This document shows positions 8,936 through 16,228 of a DNA stretch of 64,000 bases, one piece after another; the stretch's first letter is position 1; each line of letters starts with the position of its first letter. Both the position numbers and the translations under genes were made by a program. Source of the stretch: Humibacillus xanthopallidus (lineage in GTDB: Bacteria > Actinomycetota > Actinomycetes > Actinomycetales > Dermatophilaceae); assembly GCF_006717145.1 (NCBI RefSeq), contig NZ_VFQF01000001.1, forward strand, positions 1,736,001 through 1,800,000, in the 5' to 3' direction. The notes beneath the pieces are model-generated. The model had not been told where the DNA came from. It made no database searches and saw nothing but the letters and a program-made list of their open reading frames with translations.

Positions 8936-8948
8936 GTATGCCGTCCGG
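8936..8948 (+). repeat. Dispersed GTATGCCG element
   Basis: Exact copy of GTATGCCGTCCGG in the gap between clpP1 and the acidic protein gene, flanked by CGCCG ... CGGCG short arms. Confidence 0.7.
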
Positions 8949-9010
8949 CGAGGTCCGTGGGGGCATGACCCCCGTGCGTGTGGGCGGGGGCTGCCGACTA
9001 CTGGGCGAGA

Positions 9011-9346
9011 CTACTGGGCGAGCCCGTTGTCCTGACCGGAGTCGCCGGCGTCGGACGACGTGCCGTCAGCCTCACCGACGTCGGCGGCGTCGGCGGAGCC
9101 GGCGGAGCCTGCGGAGTCGGCGGCCTGGTCGAAGGAGCCGTTGCCGCGGGCCTCGTCGAGGGCACGGTCGCGCGGCTCGTCGAGGGCGTTGCTGCCGTCG
9201 AGGTTGCCGCGCTCGGCGTCGTCGCCCGAGGCGCCCTCGGCCGTGCTGCCGCCGCCGGGGTTCACCAGGTTGCCCGATGCGTCGGGGTCGGTGCTGTTGA
9301 GGTCGGAGTCCGCCATGGCGGCGCCCGACTCGTCGATGGTGCTCAT
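9011..9346 (-). CDS. Acidic low-complexity hypothetical protein
   Basis: An 111-residue protein rich in Asp, Ser, Gly, Ala and Glu with no lysine and no hydrophobic segment, so probably disordered. No family recognised. ATG 9346 has GGAG seven bases upstream (longer frames lack support). It lies between tig and clpP1P2 but is separated from tig by a strong hairpin, so it is its own unit. A 13-bp tandem duplication (8996-9008, 9009-9021) covers the stop codon. Confidence 0.6.
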   Translation of the reverse strand: MSTIDESGAAMADSDLNSTDPDASGNLVNPGGGSTAEGASGDDAERGNLDGSNALDEPRDRALDEARGNGSFDQAADSAGSAGSADAADVGEADGTSSDAGDSGQDNGLAQ

Positions 9347-9456
9347 CTCTGACTCCCTCGTCACGGTGCGTGCCGCCGCGATGGCGACTGACTGAGCCGT
9401 ACCCGCGCCGCACCCACCCGGAACAGCCGGCCGGTCCGGGTAGGTGCCGGGCACGC

Positions 9457-9490
9457 GTGAGGCCGGCTCCCGAGCGGGAGCCGGCCTCAC
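9457..9490 (-). terminator. tig terminator hairpin
   Basis: A perfect 15-bp stem (9457-9471 with 9476-9490) and a GAGC loop, directly after the tig stop. No T run follows. Confidence 0.85.
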
Positions 9491-9497
9491 GGCATAC
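9482..9497 (-). repeat. Dispersed GTATGCCG element
   Basis: Minus-strand GTATGCCGTGAGGCCG, lying between the tig stop and the hairpin and forming one arm of it. Confidence 0.7.
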
Positions 9498-9510
9498 GTC
9501 GTGGGAGGCG

Positions 9511-10896
9511 TCAGGCCTTGGCGGCAGCCTCGGTCTCGTCGGCGTCAGTGTCGACGTCGTCGGCGGCGTCGACCTCGACGACCTCGACGGACTCCTCGGT
9601 GACGACCTCGATGTCCTCGTCACCCTCGGTGCCGGGGACGGCCTCGTTGAGGTCGATGACGTTGCCCGCGGTGTCCTTGACGGCGACCTTCTCGAGCACC
9701 GACGCGAGCGCCTTGCGGCGAGCGACCTCGGCGACCATGGCGGGGATCTGGCCCTCCTGGTCGAGCGACTGCGCGAACTGGTTGGGGTCCATGCCGTACT
9801 GCTGAGAGCTCATGACGAGGAACTCGATGAGCTCCTCCTGCTGGACCTGCACCTGCTCCTTCTCGGCGAGGGCGTCGAGCAGCAGCTGGGTCTTGAGTCC
9901 CTTGCGGGTGCTCTCGTCGACCTCGGCGCGGTGCTCGTCGTCCTCGAGACGACCCTCGCCCTCGAGGTGGCTGTGCACCTCGGCGGAGACGATGCTCTCG
10001 GGGATCGGCACCTCGACCTTGTCGAGGATGGCCTCGAGCAGCTGGTCGCGGGCAGCGACACCCTGGGCGAACTTCGCGTCGATCTCGGCCTTGGTCGTGA
10101 GGTCGGCCTTGAGCTCCTCGAGCGTGTCGAACTCCGAGGCCAGCTGGGCGAACTCGTCGTCGAGCTCGGGCAGCTCGCGCTCCTTGACCGCGGTGACGGT
10201 CACGGTGCACACGGCCTCCTGGCCCTCGCGGTCGCCACCGGCGAGCGGGGCGGTGAAGGTCTTGGTCTCGTCGGCGGACATGCCGAGGAGAGCCTCGTCG
10301 AGACCGTCGAGCATGTTCTTGGAGCCGACCTCGTAGGAGACGCCGGTCACCTCGTCGATGTTCTCGCCCTCGATCTCGGCGGCGAGGTCGATCGAGACGA
10401 AGTCGCCGTCCTGGACCGCGCGCTCGACGCCCTTGAGGGTGCCGAAGCGAGCCCGGAGGTCATCGAGGCGCTGCTGCACGGCCTCGTCCTCGACCTTGGC
10501 CTCGTCGACCGTGATCTCGAGGTCGGAGAAGTCGGGCAGGTCGATCTCGGGGCGGGTGTCGACCTCGGCGGTGAAGGTGAGGTCGTCACCGTCGGCGACG
10601 GGAACCGTGAGGTCGGTGATCTCGGGCTGGCCGAGCGGGCGCACCGAGTTCTCCTCGATGGCCTGGCCGTAGAACGTCGGCAGGGCGTTGTTGACGGCCT
10701 CCTCGAGCACGGCGGCGCGACCGACGCGCTGCTCGATGATGCGGGCCGGGATCTTGCCCTTGCGGAAGCCGGGCACCTGGATGTGCTCACCGATGTGCTT
10801 GATGGCCGCGTCGAGGCTCGGCTTGAGCTCCTCGTACGGGACCTCGACGGTCATCTTGACCCGGGTCGGGCTGAGGGTCTCGAGCGCACTCTTCAC
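9511..10896 (-). CDS. tig: Trigger factor (ribosome-associated chaperone, PPIase)
   Basis: A 461-residue trigger factor. The N-terminal ribosome-binding domain has the signature GFRKGKIP (residues about 44-51). The middle FKBP-like domain (about 160-245) contains VSYEVGSKNMLDGLDEALLG. The helical C-terminal chaperone domain follows, ending in an acidic tail rich in Glu, Val and Asp. GTG 10896 has AGGAG nine bases upstream. Upstream of clpP1P2 and clpX, as often in bacteria, but a hairpin and another gene separate it from them. Confidence 0.97.
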   Translation of the reverse strand: MKSALETLSPTRVKMTVEVPYEELKPSLDAAIKHIGEHIQVPGFRKGKIPARIIEQRVGRAAVLEEAVNNALPTFYGQAIEENSVRPLGQPEITDLTVPVADGDDLTFTAEVDTRPEIDLPDFSDLEITVDEAKVEDEAVQQRLDDLRARFGTLKGVERAVQDGDFVSIDLAAEIEGENIDEVTGVSYEVGSKNMLDGLDEALLGMSADETKTFTAPLAGGDREGQEAVCTVTVTAVKERELPELDDEFAQLASEFDTLEELKADLTTKAEIDAKFAQGVAARDQLLEAILDKVEVPIPESIVSAEVHSHLEGEGRLEDDEHRAEVDESTRKGLKTQLLLDALAEKEQVQVQQEELIEFLVMSSQQYGMDPNQFAQSLDQEGQIPAMVAEVARRKALASVLEKVAVKDTAGNVIDLNEAVPGTEGDEDIEVVTEESVEVVEVDAADDVDTDADETEAAAKA

Positions 10897-11033
10897 TGCG
10901 GGGTACTCCTGGGATGGTGCCGACGATGTCGTCGACGGTGAACGGACGGGCCAGCGCACCATGCTATAGGGCAGGGAGCCGATGGCTAAATGCGCGGATC
11001 GGCCACGGGTTCCGATCACCTAGGCTCGAGGCC

Positions 11034-11561
11034 ATGAGCGAGTCGCCGGTCCCGTCGCCCAGCCCCTTCGGCTCCCCGACGCAGGCCGCGCTCCGGCCGG
11101 TGCAGATGGTCAGCGCGATGGTCGGTATGGGCGCTCTCATGCTGTCGGCCGTGCGGATCATCGTCGAGCCCGCCGCTCCGATGCCCTCGGCGCTCGCCAT
11201 CGCGATCGTGCTCGTCGCACTGATCGGGTCCGCGCTGCTCATCCGCCGCGTCGGCTACTCCGTGCCAGCCCTGCCCCACCGCCTGCCCCGCGAGAACGCC
11301 GAGGCGACGAGCCTGCGCTTCTTCACCTCGACGACGATCCTGCGCACCGCTCTCGCCGAGGCGCCGGTGCTCGTGGCCTTCGCGGTGTCGTTCGCCTTCA
11401 CGCCGCACAGCTGGCTCACGCTGCTCATCGCGCTGCCCGGCGGTCTGGCTCTCTTCTGGATCCACGCCTGGCCCTCGCCGCGCACCGCCGCTGCGCTGGA
11501 GGAGAGCCTCGAGGCCGACGGCGCCGAGAGCTACCTCAGCGAGGTGCTCGGCTTCCGCTGA
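11034..11561 (+). CDS. Small membrane protein with four predicted helices
   Basis: A 175-residue protein with four hydrophobic segments (about 24-43, 52-70, 103-119, 126-145), a polar N-terminus and a cytoplasmic-looking acidic tail (ALEESLEADGAESYLSEVLG). No named family is recognised. ATG 11034 stands seven bases after TAGGCT, so the mRNA may be leaderless. Divergent from tig. Confidence 0.75.
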   Translation: MSESPVPSPSPFGSPTQAALRPVQMVSAMVGMGALMLSAVRIIVEPAAPMPSALAIAIVLVALIGSALLIRRVGYSVPALPHRLPRENAEATSLRFFTSTTILRTALAEAPVLVAFAVSFAFTPHSWLTLLIALPGGLALFWIHAWPSPRTAAALEESLEADGAESYLSEVLGFR

Positions 11562-11575
11562 GCACCTCTCGCCGG

Positions 11576-11624
11576 GGTGGTCACCGGGTGGTCACGAGGG
11601 TGGTCAAGGCGGTGGTCAGGAGAC
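11576..11624. repeat. Short GGTGGTCA-type direct repeats
   Basis: Four spaced copies of GGTGGTCA lie at the convergent end between the membrane gene and the DUF2087 gene and run into the last codons of the latter. Confidence 0.45.
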
Positions 11625-11912
11625 GGTGCCGCCGCTGCGCCAGTACTGCCCGTCGGCGCGGTCGAGGAAGCCCTCCTCGACGAGGTAGCGGCGCAGGGCC
11701 GCCACATCGGGGTGGAAGGCGCGGAGCCGGTTGTTGACCTCGGTCTCGGTGAACTTCGCACCCGGCTCGAACTCCTGCGACAGGCGGTCGAGCACGACGA
11801 GCCGCTTGCGGATCTTGGTCGGGATGGCTGTGAGGCTCCCGTCGGCGGCGAAGAACGACCGGATCACGGCGTCCTTGTCGCGGAGGGCGTCCTGCAGGTC
11901 TGGTCGGAACAT
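11616..11912 (-). CDS. DUF2087 domain-containing protein
   Basis: A 98-residue protein that fits the DUF2087 family: LTAIPTKIRKRLVVLDRLSQEF, FTETEVNNRLRAFHPDVAALRRYLVEEGFL and a final DGQYWR. These are small winged-helix-like proteins, sometimes fused to regulators; function is not established. ATG 11912 follows TACCGT by seven bases, so a leaderless start is likely. Longer frames run into the tRNA gene. Confidence 0.85.
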   Translation of the reverse strand: MFRPDLQDALRDKDAVIRSFFAADGSLTAIPTKIRKRLVVLDRLSQEFEPGAKFTETEVNNRLRAFHPDVAALRRYLVEEGFLDRADGQYWRSGGTVS

Positions 11913-11966
11913 GGTCCCCACGGTAGGAGCCGACAACCTTGGTAGCCAACGCATTTGATGCTGTGG

Positions 11967-12037
11967 AGCGGGCGACGAGAATCGAACTCGCGTGATCAGT
12001 TTGGAAGACTGAGGCTCTACCATTGAGCTACGCCCGC
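11967..12037 (-). tRNA. tRNA-Gly (TCC)
   Basis: Cloverleaf on the minus strand: acceptor GCGGGCG paired with CGCCCGC, D arm GCTCAATGGTAGAGC, anticodon loop CTTCCAA giving TCC, T arm with GTTCGATTC. A CCA end is encoded at 11964-11966. Confidence 0.97.
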
Positions 12038-12153
12038 AGGCCGCCGATGTGACCCGGCGATCCGAGGCGCTAGCCTAACGGTTCGCGTCCCGGGAGCCGA
12101 AATCGAGTCGCCCGCGGGTGCGGTCGTGTCGCGAGCAGGATCAGGGGGCACGA

Positions 12154-12227
12154 CGGGGCATGGCGCAGTTTGGTAGCGCGTCCGCTTTGGGAGCGGAAGG
12201 TCGCAGGTTCAAATCCTGTTGCCCCGA
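12154..12227 (+). tRNA. tRNA-Pro (TGG)
   Basis: Cloverleaf: acceptor CGGGGCA paired with TGCCCCG, anticodon stem TCCGC/GCGGA with loop TTTGGGA giving TGG (12188-12190), T arm with GGTTCAAATCC. CCA is not encoded. A long hairpin begins four bases after the gene. Confidence 0.97.
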
Positions 12228-12230
12228 CTT

Positions 12231-12282
12231 TGCGAGGAGGGCTCGTGACGCGACGGAGTCGCAGTCACGAGCCCTCCTCGCA
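12231..12282 (+). terminator. Very long hairpin after tRNA-Pro
   Basis: A perfect 19-bp stem (12231-12249 with 12264-12282) is capped by an inner GCGAC/GTCGC stem with one bulged base, about 24 bp in all. It should end tRNA-Pro transcription. There is no T run. The region 12283-12428 has no gene; it holds the duplicated tRNA end listed next. Confidence 0.8.
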
Positions 12283-12352
12283 CGCGGGGCGCCAGGATGC
12301 CGGGAGGCCGAGCAGGCGCGGCGAGGAACGAGCGTCGAGACGCGACGGCGGC

Positions 12353-12365
12353 TCCTGTTGCCCCG
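12353..12365 (+). repeat. Partial duplication of the tRNA-Pro 3' end
   Basis: TCCTGTTGCCCCG repeats the last 13 bases of the tRNA-Pro gene (12214-12226) 139 bases downstream. This could be the scar of an integration at the tRNA 3' end. It is short, and no integrase is in the window. Confidence 0.4.
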
Positions 12366-12428
12366 CCGGATCCGCAAACTCACCGAGCAGTCGTCGACAC
12401 CACGAGGTGTGCCCCGTCGAGTTGACGG

Positions 12429-13205
12429 TTACTCGGTGTGTTGCATGTCAGTCGTGGGGCCGGTGGGTCCGACGAGGTCGAGGCGCAGCTCGGTGATCTC
12501 GCGTCCGGCCGCCCTGCCCTTGGCCTCGAAGCCGTCCGAGGGCCGCCACGACGGCCGCTCCACTCGACGGGCCTCGAAGCGCGGGTGGCCAGCGACCTCG
12601 TCCAGCACGTGCCGGGCGTAGAAGTCCTGGTCGGTCGCGATGAGCACATGCCCCCCGGGGCGCAGCACGCGCGCGAGCAGGTCGAGGTTCGTCGGGCTGA
12701 CGAACCGGCGCTTCGTGTGCTTCTTCTTGCGCCAGGGGTCCGGGAAGAAGAGGTGGATCGCCTCGAACGTGGCGTCGGCGACGCGCTGCTGGAGGAAGAG
12801 CACCGCATCACCTTCCTCGATGCGCAGGTTGGGCACACCCGCCTCCTCGGCATCGGCGAGCATCCGGGCCAGGCCGGGGGTGTGGACGTCCATGGCGATG
12901 AGGTCGTGCTCGGGGAAGGCGGCGGCATACGCGATGGCGGCGTGCCCGTGGCCGCAGCCGATCTCGAGCACGACGGGCGCGAGCCGACCGAAGGTCGCCC
13001 GTGCGTCGAAGCGGCCCGCTGGCAGGGCCCGTGACGGGGCGAGATGCTCCATCCGGTCGCGCGTCAGCGTCGACAGACGACCGCGACGCACGAAGCTGCG
13101 AACCCGGGCCGGCGAGACGCCCGGCGGGAGCTCGGGCACCGCCTGCTCGGTGCGCCGGCCGGATCCGGTGTCGTGGGTCGTCGGTTCGGTGGGGCGCTCG
13201 CTCAC
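12429..13205 (-). CDS. trmB: tRNA (guanine-N7-)-methyltransferase
   Basis: A 258-residue SAM-dependent enzyme that makes m7G46 in tRNA. The SAM loop is VLEIGCGHGHAAIAYA (about 92-107), and HLFFPDPWRKKKHTKRRF is the family signature. GTG 13205 lies six bases after TACGAT, which suggests a leaderless message; longer frames have no family similarity. The N-terminal 40 residues are polar and variable. It is next to two tRNA genes but transcribed separately. Confidence 0.96.
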   Translation of the reverse strand: MSERPTEPTTHDTGSGRRTEQAVPELPPGVSPARVRSFVRRGRLSTLTRDRMEHLAPSRALPAGRFDARATFGRLAPVVLEIGCGHGHAAIAYAAAFPEHDLIAMDVHTPGLARMLADAEEAGVPNLRIEEGDAVLFLQQRVADATFEAIHLFFPDPWRKKKHTKRRFVSPTNLDLLARVLRPGGHVLIATDQDFYARHVLDEVAGHPRFEARRVERPSWRPSDGFEAKGRAAGREITELRLDLVGPTGPTTDMQHTE

Positions 13206-13375
13206 GCAGGCATCGTAGTGACAGCGCGGCCCTGACCCCCGGCCCTCCGAGCGCACCCTCCGAGCGCGCGCCTGCGCACCCTCCGGCGGCACCCCTGTAC
13301 CGATCCTCCCGGTGTGGCTAGTTTGTGAGGTGCATGCGGGCCAGGTGTGGCCCTCGACGACGAAGGGATCAGGGT

Positions 13376-13579
13376 ATGGGCGTCTTCGACAACATGAAGG
13401 ACAAGGTCAGCGAGCTCGTCGACCAGCACGGCGACCAGGTGGGTGAAGGCGTCGACAAGGCCGGCGACCTGGTGGACGAGCGGACCGGCGGCCAGTACGC
13501 CGACAAGGTCGACCAGGGGCAGGAAGGCGTGAAGAACGCGCTCGACGGTCTCGACGGTCAGGACGACGACATCCGCTGA
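13376..13579 (+). CDS. MT0933/Rv0909-like antitoxin family protein
   Basis: A 67-residue hydrophilic protein: MGVFDNMKDKVSELVDQHGD, then VDKAGDLVDERTGGQYADKVDQ. This matches the MT0933-like antitoxin family of actinobacteria, proposed to pair with a START-fold toxin (Rv0910-like). No toxin gene is adjacent, so it may be an orphan with another role. ATG 13376 follows GAAGGGATCAGG. A hairpin ends the gene. Confidence 0.8.
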   Translation: MGVFDNMKDKVSELVDQHGDQVGEGVDKAGDLVDERTGGQYADKVDQGQEGVKNALDGLDGQDDDIR

Positions 13580-13601
13580 CACCGTCCGCTACCGAGCAGA
13601 C

Positions 13602-13632
13602 GAGGGCGACGGCCGGTTCGGTCGTCGCCCTC
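13602..13632 (+). terminator. Terminator hairpin after antitoxin-like gene
   Basis: GAGGGCGAC (13602-13610) pairs with GTCGCCCTC (13624-13632). It lies between convergent genes and may serve both. Confidence 0.7.
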
Positions 13633-13672
13633 CGGCGTGCTCCCGTGCGATCCGGCTCGCGACCGGCCCGGG

Positions 13673-14788
13673 TCAGGCGCGCCAGATGGTGACGACCGCG
13701 CGGTCGTCACCCAGACCTGCGGCAGCCTGGTCGCAGAGACGCTGCGCCAGCCCCTCGAAGCCGGTGCGGATGAAGGACTCCGCCCGGCCGAGCATGCGGT
13801 CGATGCCGTCGGTGAGCGCCTTGTCGCGGGCCTCGATCACGCCGTCGCTGTAGAGCACGAGCGCGTCGCCCCTGCGGATGAGGCCGGACTCGCGCGGGAA
13901 CTGCGCCCCCTCGATGACGCCGAGGAGGGGCCCGCGACCACCGGCGAGCATGCGCCACCGGCCGGAGCCGGCGGCGTACTGAGCGGCAGCCGGGTGGCCG
14001 GCATACCCGATGGTGAACTCGCCCGTCTCGAGGTCGATGGCGACGTGCACGGCCGTGGCGAAGCCCTCGGACCAGCGCAGGCGCAGCAGGTGGTTGTTGG
14101 CCGACTGGAGGAAGCCGCCCTCGCTCATCTCGCCGAGCAGCCCGCCGAGCGCACCCGAGAGCAGCAGCGACCGCGCGCCCGCCTCACGACCCTTGCCCGA
14201 GACGTCGACGAGGGCGACCTCGAGCACGCGCCCGTCGGTCGAGCGGCTGGCGACGACGAAGTCGCCGGCGAAGCCGTCGCCGTAGGCGGACTCGAGAGCC
14301 ACCTCCGCGCCCCAGGGCGTGGGCAGCGTCGGCAGCTCACCCTGAGCTCGCAGGCGGTCACGCATGTCGACGAGCATCGACTCCCCACCGACCCCGACGA
14401 CGCCGGCCTCTGCCCGAGCGTGCGAGAGCCACAGCATGAGCATCATCGTGAGGACGGTGACGAGCTCGGCGCCGAGCGTCGCCGTCTTCGCCTCCCCCAC
14501 CACAACGCCGACCGTCGTCATCGCGAGGAAGAGGCCGACGAAGACGACGATGAGCAGACGCGGCTCGAGGAAGAGGCCCGCGGCGACGACGAGGAAGGTG
14601 TAGACCCCCCAGGGCACCTGGTGCGGCCAGACCGTGATCGCGAGGCTCGCGATCACACCGAGCAGCAGGAAGAACGTGACGATCAGCCACGGAGCACGCA
14701 CGAGCCACTGGCCGAACAGCCGGAGCCGCCGAACAGGTCCTGCGGGGTAGCGGGCACGCCGAGAGACGATGCTCTCGTTGATGGCCAC
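13673..14788 (-). CDS. Membrane-anchored SpoIIE/RsbU-type PP2C phosphatase
   Basis: A 371-residue protein. The N-terminal third carries about four membrane segments (about 30-135). A PP2C-like phosphatase domain follows: GDFVVASRSTDGRVLEVALV, VDVSGKGREAGARSLLLS, and LYSDGVIEARD with the metal-binding Asp residues, ending GLGDDRAVVTIW. Such enzymes dephosphorylate anti-sigma-antagonist proteins, so a role in stress sigma-factor control is likely; its partner is not nearby. GTG 14788 has a G-rich Shine-Dalgarno (GGAGG). Confidence 0.9.
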   Translation of the reverse strand: MAINESIVSRRARYPAGPVRRLRLFGQWLVRAPWLIVTFFLLLGVIASLAITVWPHQVPWGVYTFLVVAAGLFLEPRLLIVVFVGLFLAMTTVGVVVGEAKTATLGAELVTVLTMMLMLWLSHARAEAGVVGVGGESMLVDMRDRLRAQGELPTLPTPWGAEVALESAYGDGFAGDFVVASRSTDGRVLEVALVDVSGKGREAGARSLLLSGALGGLLGEMSEGGFLQSANNHLLRLRWSEGFATAVHVAIDLETGEFTIGYAGHPAAAQYAAGSGRWRMLAGGRGPLLGVIEGAQFPRESGLIRRGDALVLYSDGVIEARDKALTDGIDRMLGRAESFIRTGFEGLAQRLCDQAAAGLGDDRAVVTIWRA

Positions 14789-14838
14789 GTGCTCCCCCCT
14801 CCCCGTGCCGAGGGGGACCGGAACCGGGGCCGTCGGGC

Positions 14839-15321
14839 TCAGCTGACGCCCGACTCCGGAAGCGCCGGCAGGTCACCCGTGCTCTCGTACGCGGTCACCA
14901 TACCCAGCCGACGGCTGTGCCGCGCCTCATCGGAGAATTCGGTCGACACGAAGGTGTCGACGATCTCCTTGGCGAGGTCGGTGGCGGTGAAGCGGGCCCC
15001 GATCGAGACCACCTGCGCGTTGTTGTGTTCCCTTGCGAGAGAAGCGAGCTCAGCAGACCATGCGAGAGCGGCGCGGATGCCCCGCACCTTGTTGGCCGCC
15101 ATCTGCTCGCCGTTGCCGGAGCCGCCGAGGACGACGCCGAGCGACCCCTCCTCTGCCGCGACGGCCTCGGCCGCCCGCAGCACGTACACGGGGTAGTCGT
15201 CCTGCGCGTCGTAGTCGGCCGGACCGTGGTCGACGACGTCGTGCCCGCCGTCGGTGAGGTGGGCGACGAGGGCCCGCTGGAGCTCGTATGCCGCGTGGTC
15301 GCCGCCGATGTGGATGCGCAT
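14839..15321 (-). CDS. rpiB: Ribose-5-phosphate isomerase B
   Basis: A 160-residue RpiB/LacAB enzyme interconverting ribose-5-phosphate and ribulose-5-phosphate in the pentose phosphate pathway. Visible: MRIHIGGDHAAYELQ at the N-terminus, LGGSGNGEQMAANKVRGIRA with an actinobacterial-style Glu/Ser active-site loop in place of the Cys of the E. coli enzyme, and EHNNAQVVSIGARF. ATG 15321 begins the conserved region directly. Confidence 0.95.
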   Translation of the reverse strand: MRIHIGGDHAAYELQRALVAHLTDGGHDVVDHGPADYDAQDDYPVYVLRAAEAVAAEEGSLGVVLGGSGNGEQMAANKVRGIRAALAWSAELASLAREHNNAQVVSIGARFTATDLAKEIVDTFVSTEFSDEARHSRRLGMVTAYESTGDLPALPESGVS

Positions 15322-15414
15322 GTCCGTCCTTGGGTGGATGGGTGGGTGGTGGGTGCGTCGAGCGTGAGGAGAGGAGACCGGAAGGCCGCGGAGCGCGTGT
15401 CCTGCCAGGGTTGC

Positions 15415-16101
15415 TCAGTCGAAGATCGGGCCGCGCGAGCGGGTGCGCTTCAGCTCGAAGAAGCCGGGGGTAGCGGCGACGAGGACGCAGCCGTCCCAGA
15501 GCTTCGCGGCCGCCTCACCGGTCGGAGCCGGCGTGACGACGGGCCCGAAGAAGGCAACGCCGTTGACGGCGATGACCGGTGTGCCGACGTCGGTGCCGAC
15601 GAGGTCGATCGCGCGCTGGTGGCTCGCGCGCAGCGCCTCGTCGTTGGCGTCGGTCTTGGCGAGCTCGGCGAGCTCGGCGGGCAGCCCGACGTCCTCGAGC
15701 GCCTCGCGGATGACGACGGCGACGTCCTGCTCGCCGCCGGGGTGGAAGCGCATGCCCATCGCGTCGTAGAGCGGCTTGACGACCGCGTCACCGTGCTGCG
15801 CCGCCGCGCCCATGACGACGCGCACGGGGCCCCAGGCGCGCTGCATCATCGCCTGGTAGGCGGGCGGGAGGCTCTCGGCGTGCTCGTTGAGGACGGCGAG
15901 GCTCATGACGGACCACGTCACCTCGATGTCGCGGTGCTGCTCGACCTCCATGAGCCAGCGCGACGTCATCCATGCCCACGGGCACATCGGGTCGAACCAC
16001 ATCTCGACGGTCTCCTTGCCCGACCCTGTGGGGCTGGGAGCGGCTGCCGTCTCGTCGACGGGCGAGGTGGTCTGGTTCGCGTCGGCCATGGGGCCCATCA
16101 T
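15415..16101 (-). CDS. Mycothiol-dependent nitroreductase-like DsbA-fold protein (Rv2466c type)
   Basis: A 228-residue thioredoxin-fold protein with helical insert. Key segments: WFDPMCPWAWMTSRW near residue 35, AWGPVRVVMGAA, DVGTPVIAVNGVAFFGPVV and the C-terminal FFELKRTRS. It resembles Rv2466c of M. tuberculosis, which reduces with mycothiol, but the active site is CPWA instead of CPWC, so the resolving cysteine is missing. Start is uncertain among ATGs at 16101, 16098 and 16089. Divergent from pepN. Confidence 0.85.
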   Translation of the reverse strand: MMGPMADANQTTSPVDETAAAPSPTGSGKETVEMWFDPMCPWAWMTSRWLMEVEQHRDIEVTWSVMSLAVLNEHAESLPPAYQAMMQRAWGPVRVVMGAAAQHGDAVVKPLYDAMGMRFHPGGEQDVAVVIREALEDVGLPAELAELAKTDANDEALRASHQRAIDLVGTDVGTPVIAVNGVAFFGPVVTPAPTGEAAAKLWDGCVLVAATPGFFELKRTRSRGPIFD

Positions 16102-16228
16102 GGCACCGCCGCCTGCGGAGGAAAGCGGTGGTGGCCCCCTCCCCCGATCGTGCGAGGATGTCCGGCGACGTCGCCGTCGGACCGACGCGTCGTCGTGCCC
16201 ACGCAACCCTGCCCAGGAGGTCACCCCC

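Noticed and set aside
12118-12621. Frame covering tRNA-Pro
   Set aside because: It would translate the tRNA and its terminator hairpin; no family similarity.
15322-15414. GGT/GGGT-rich stretch upstream of rpiB as a quadruplex or regulatory site
   Set aside because: Short and imperfect; G-rich runs are expected at this GC content.
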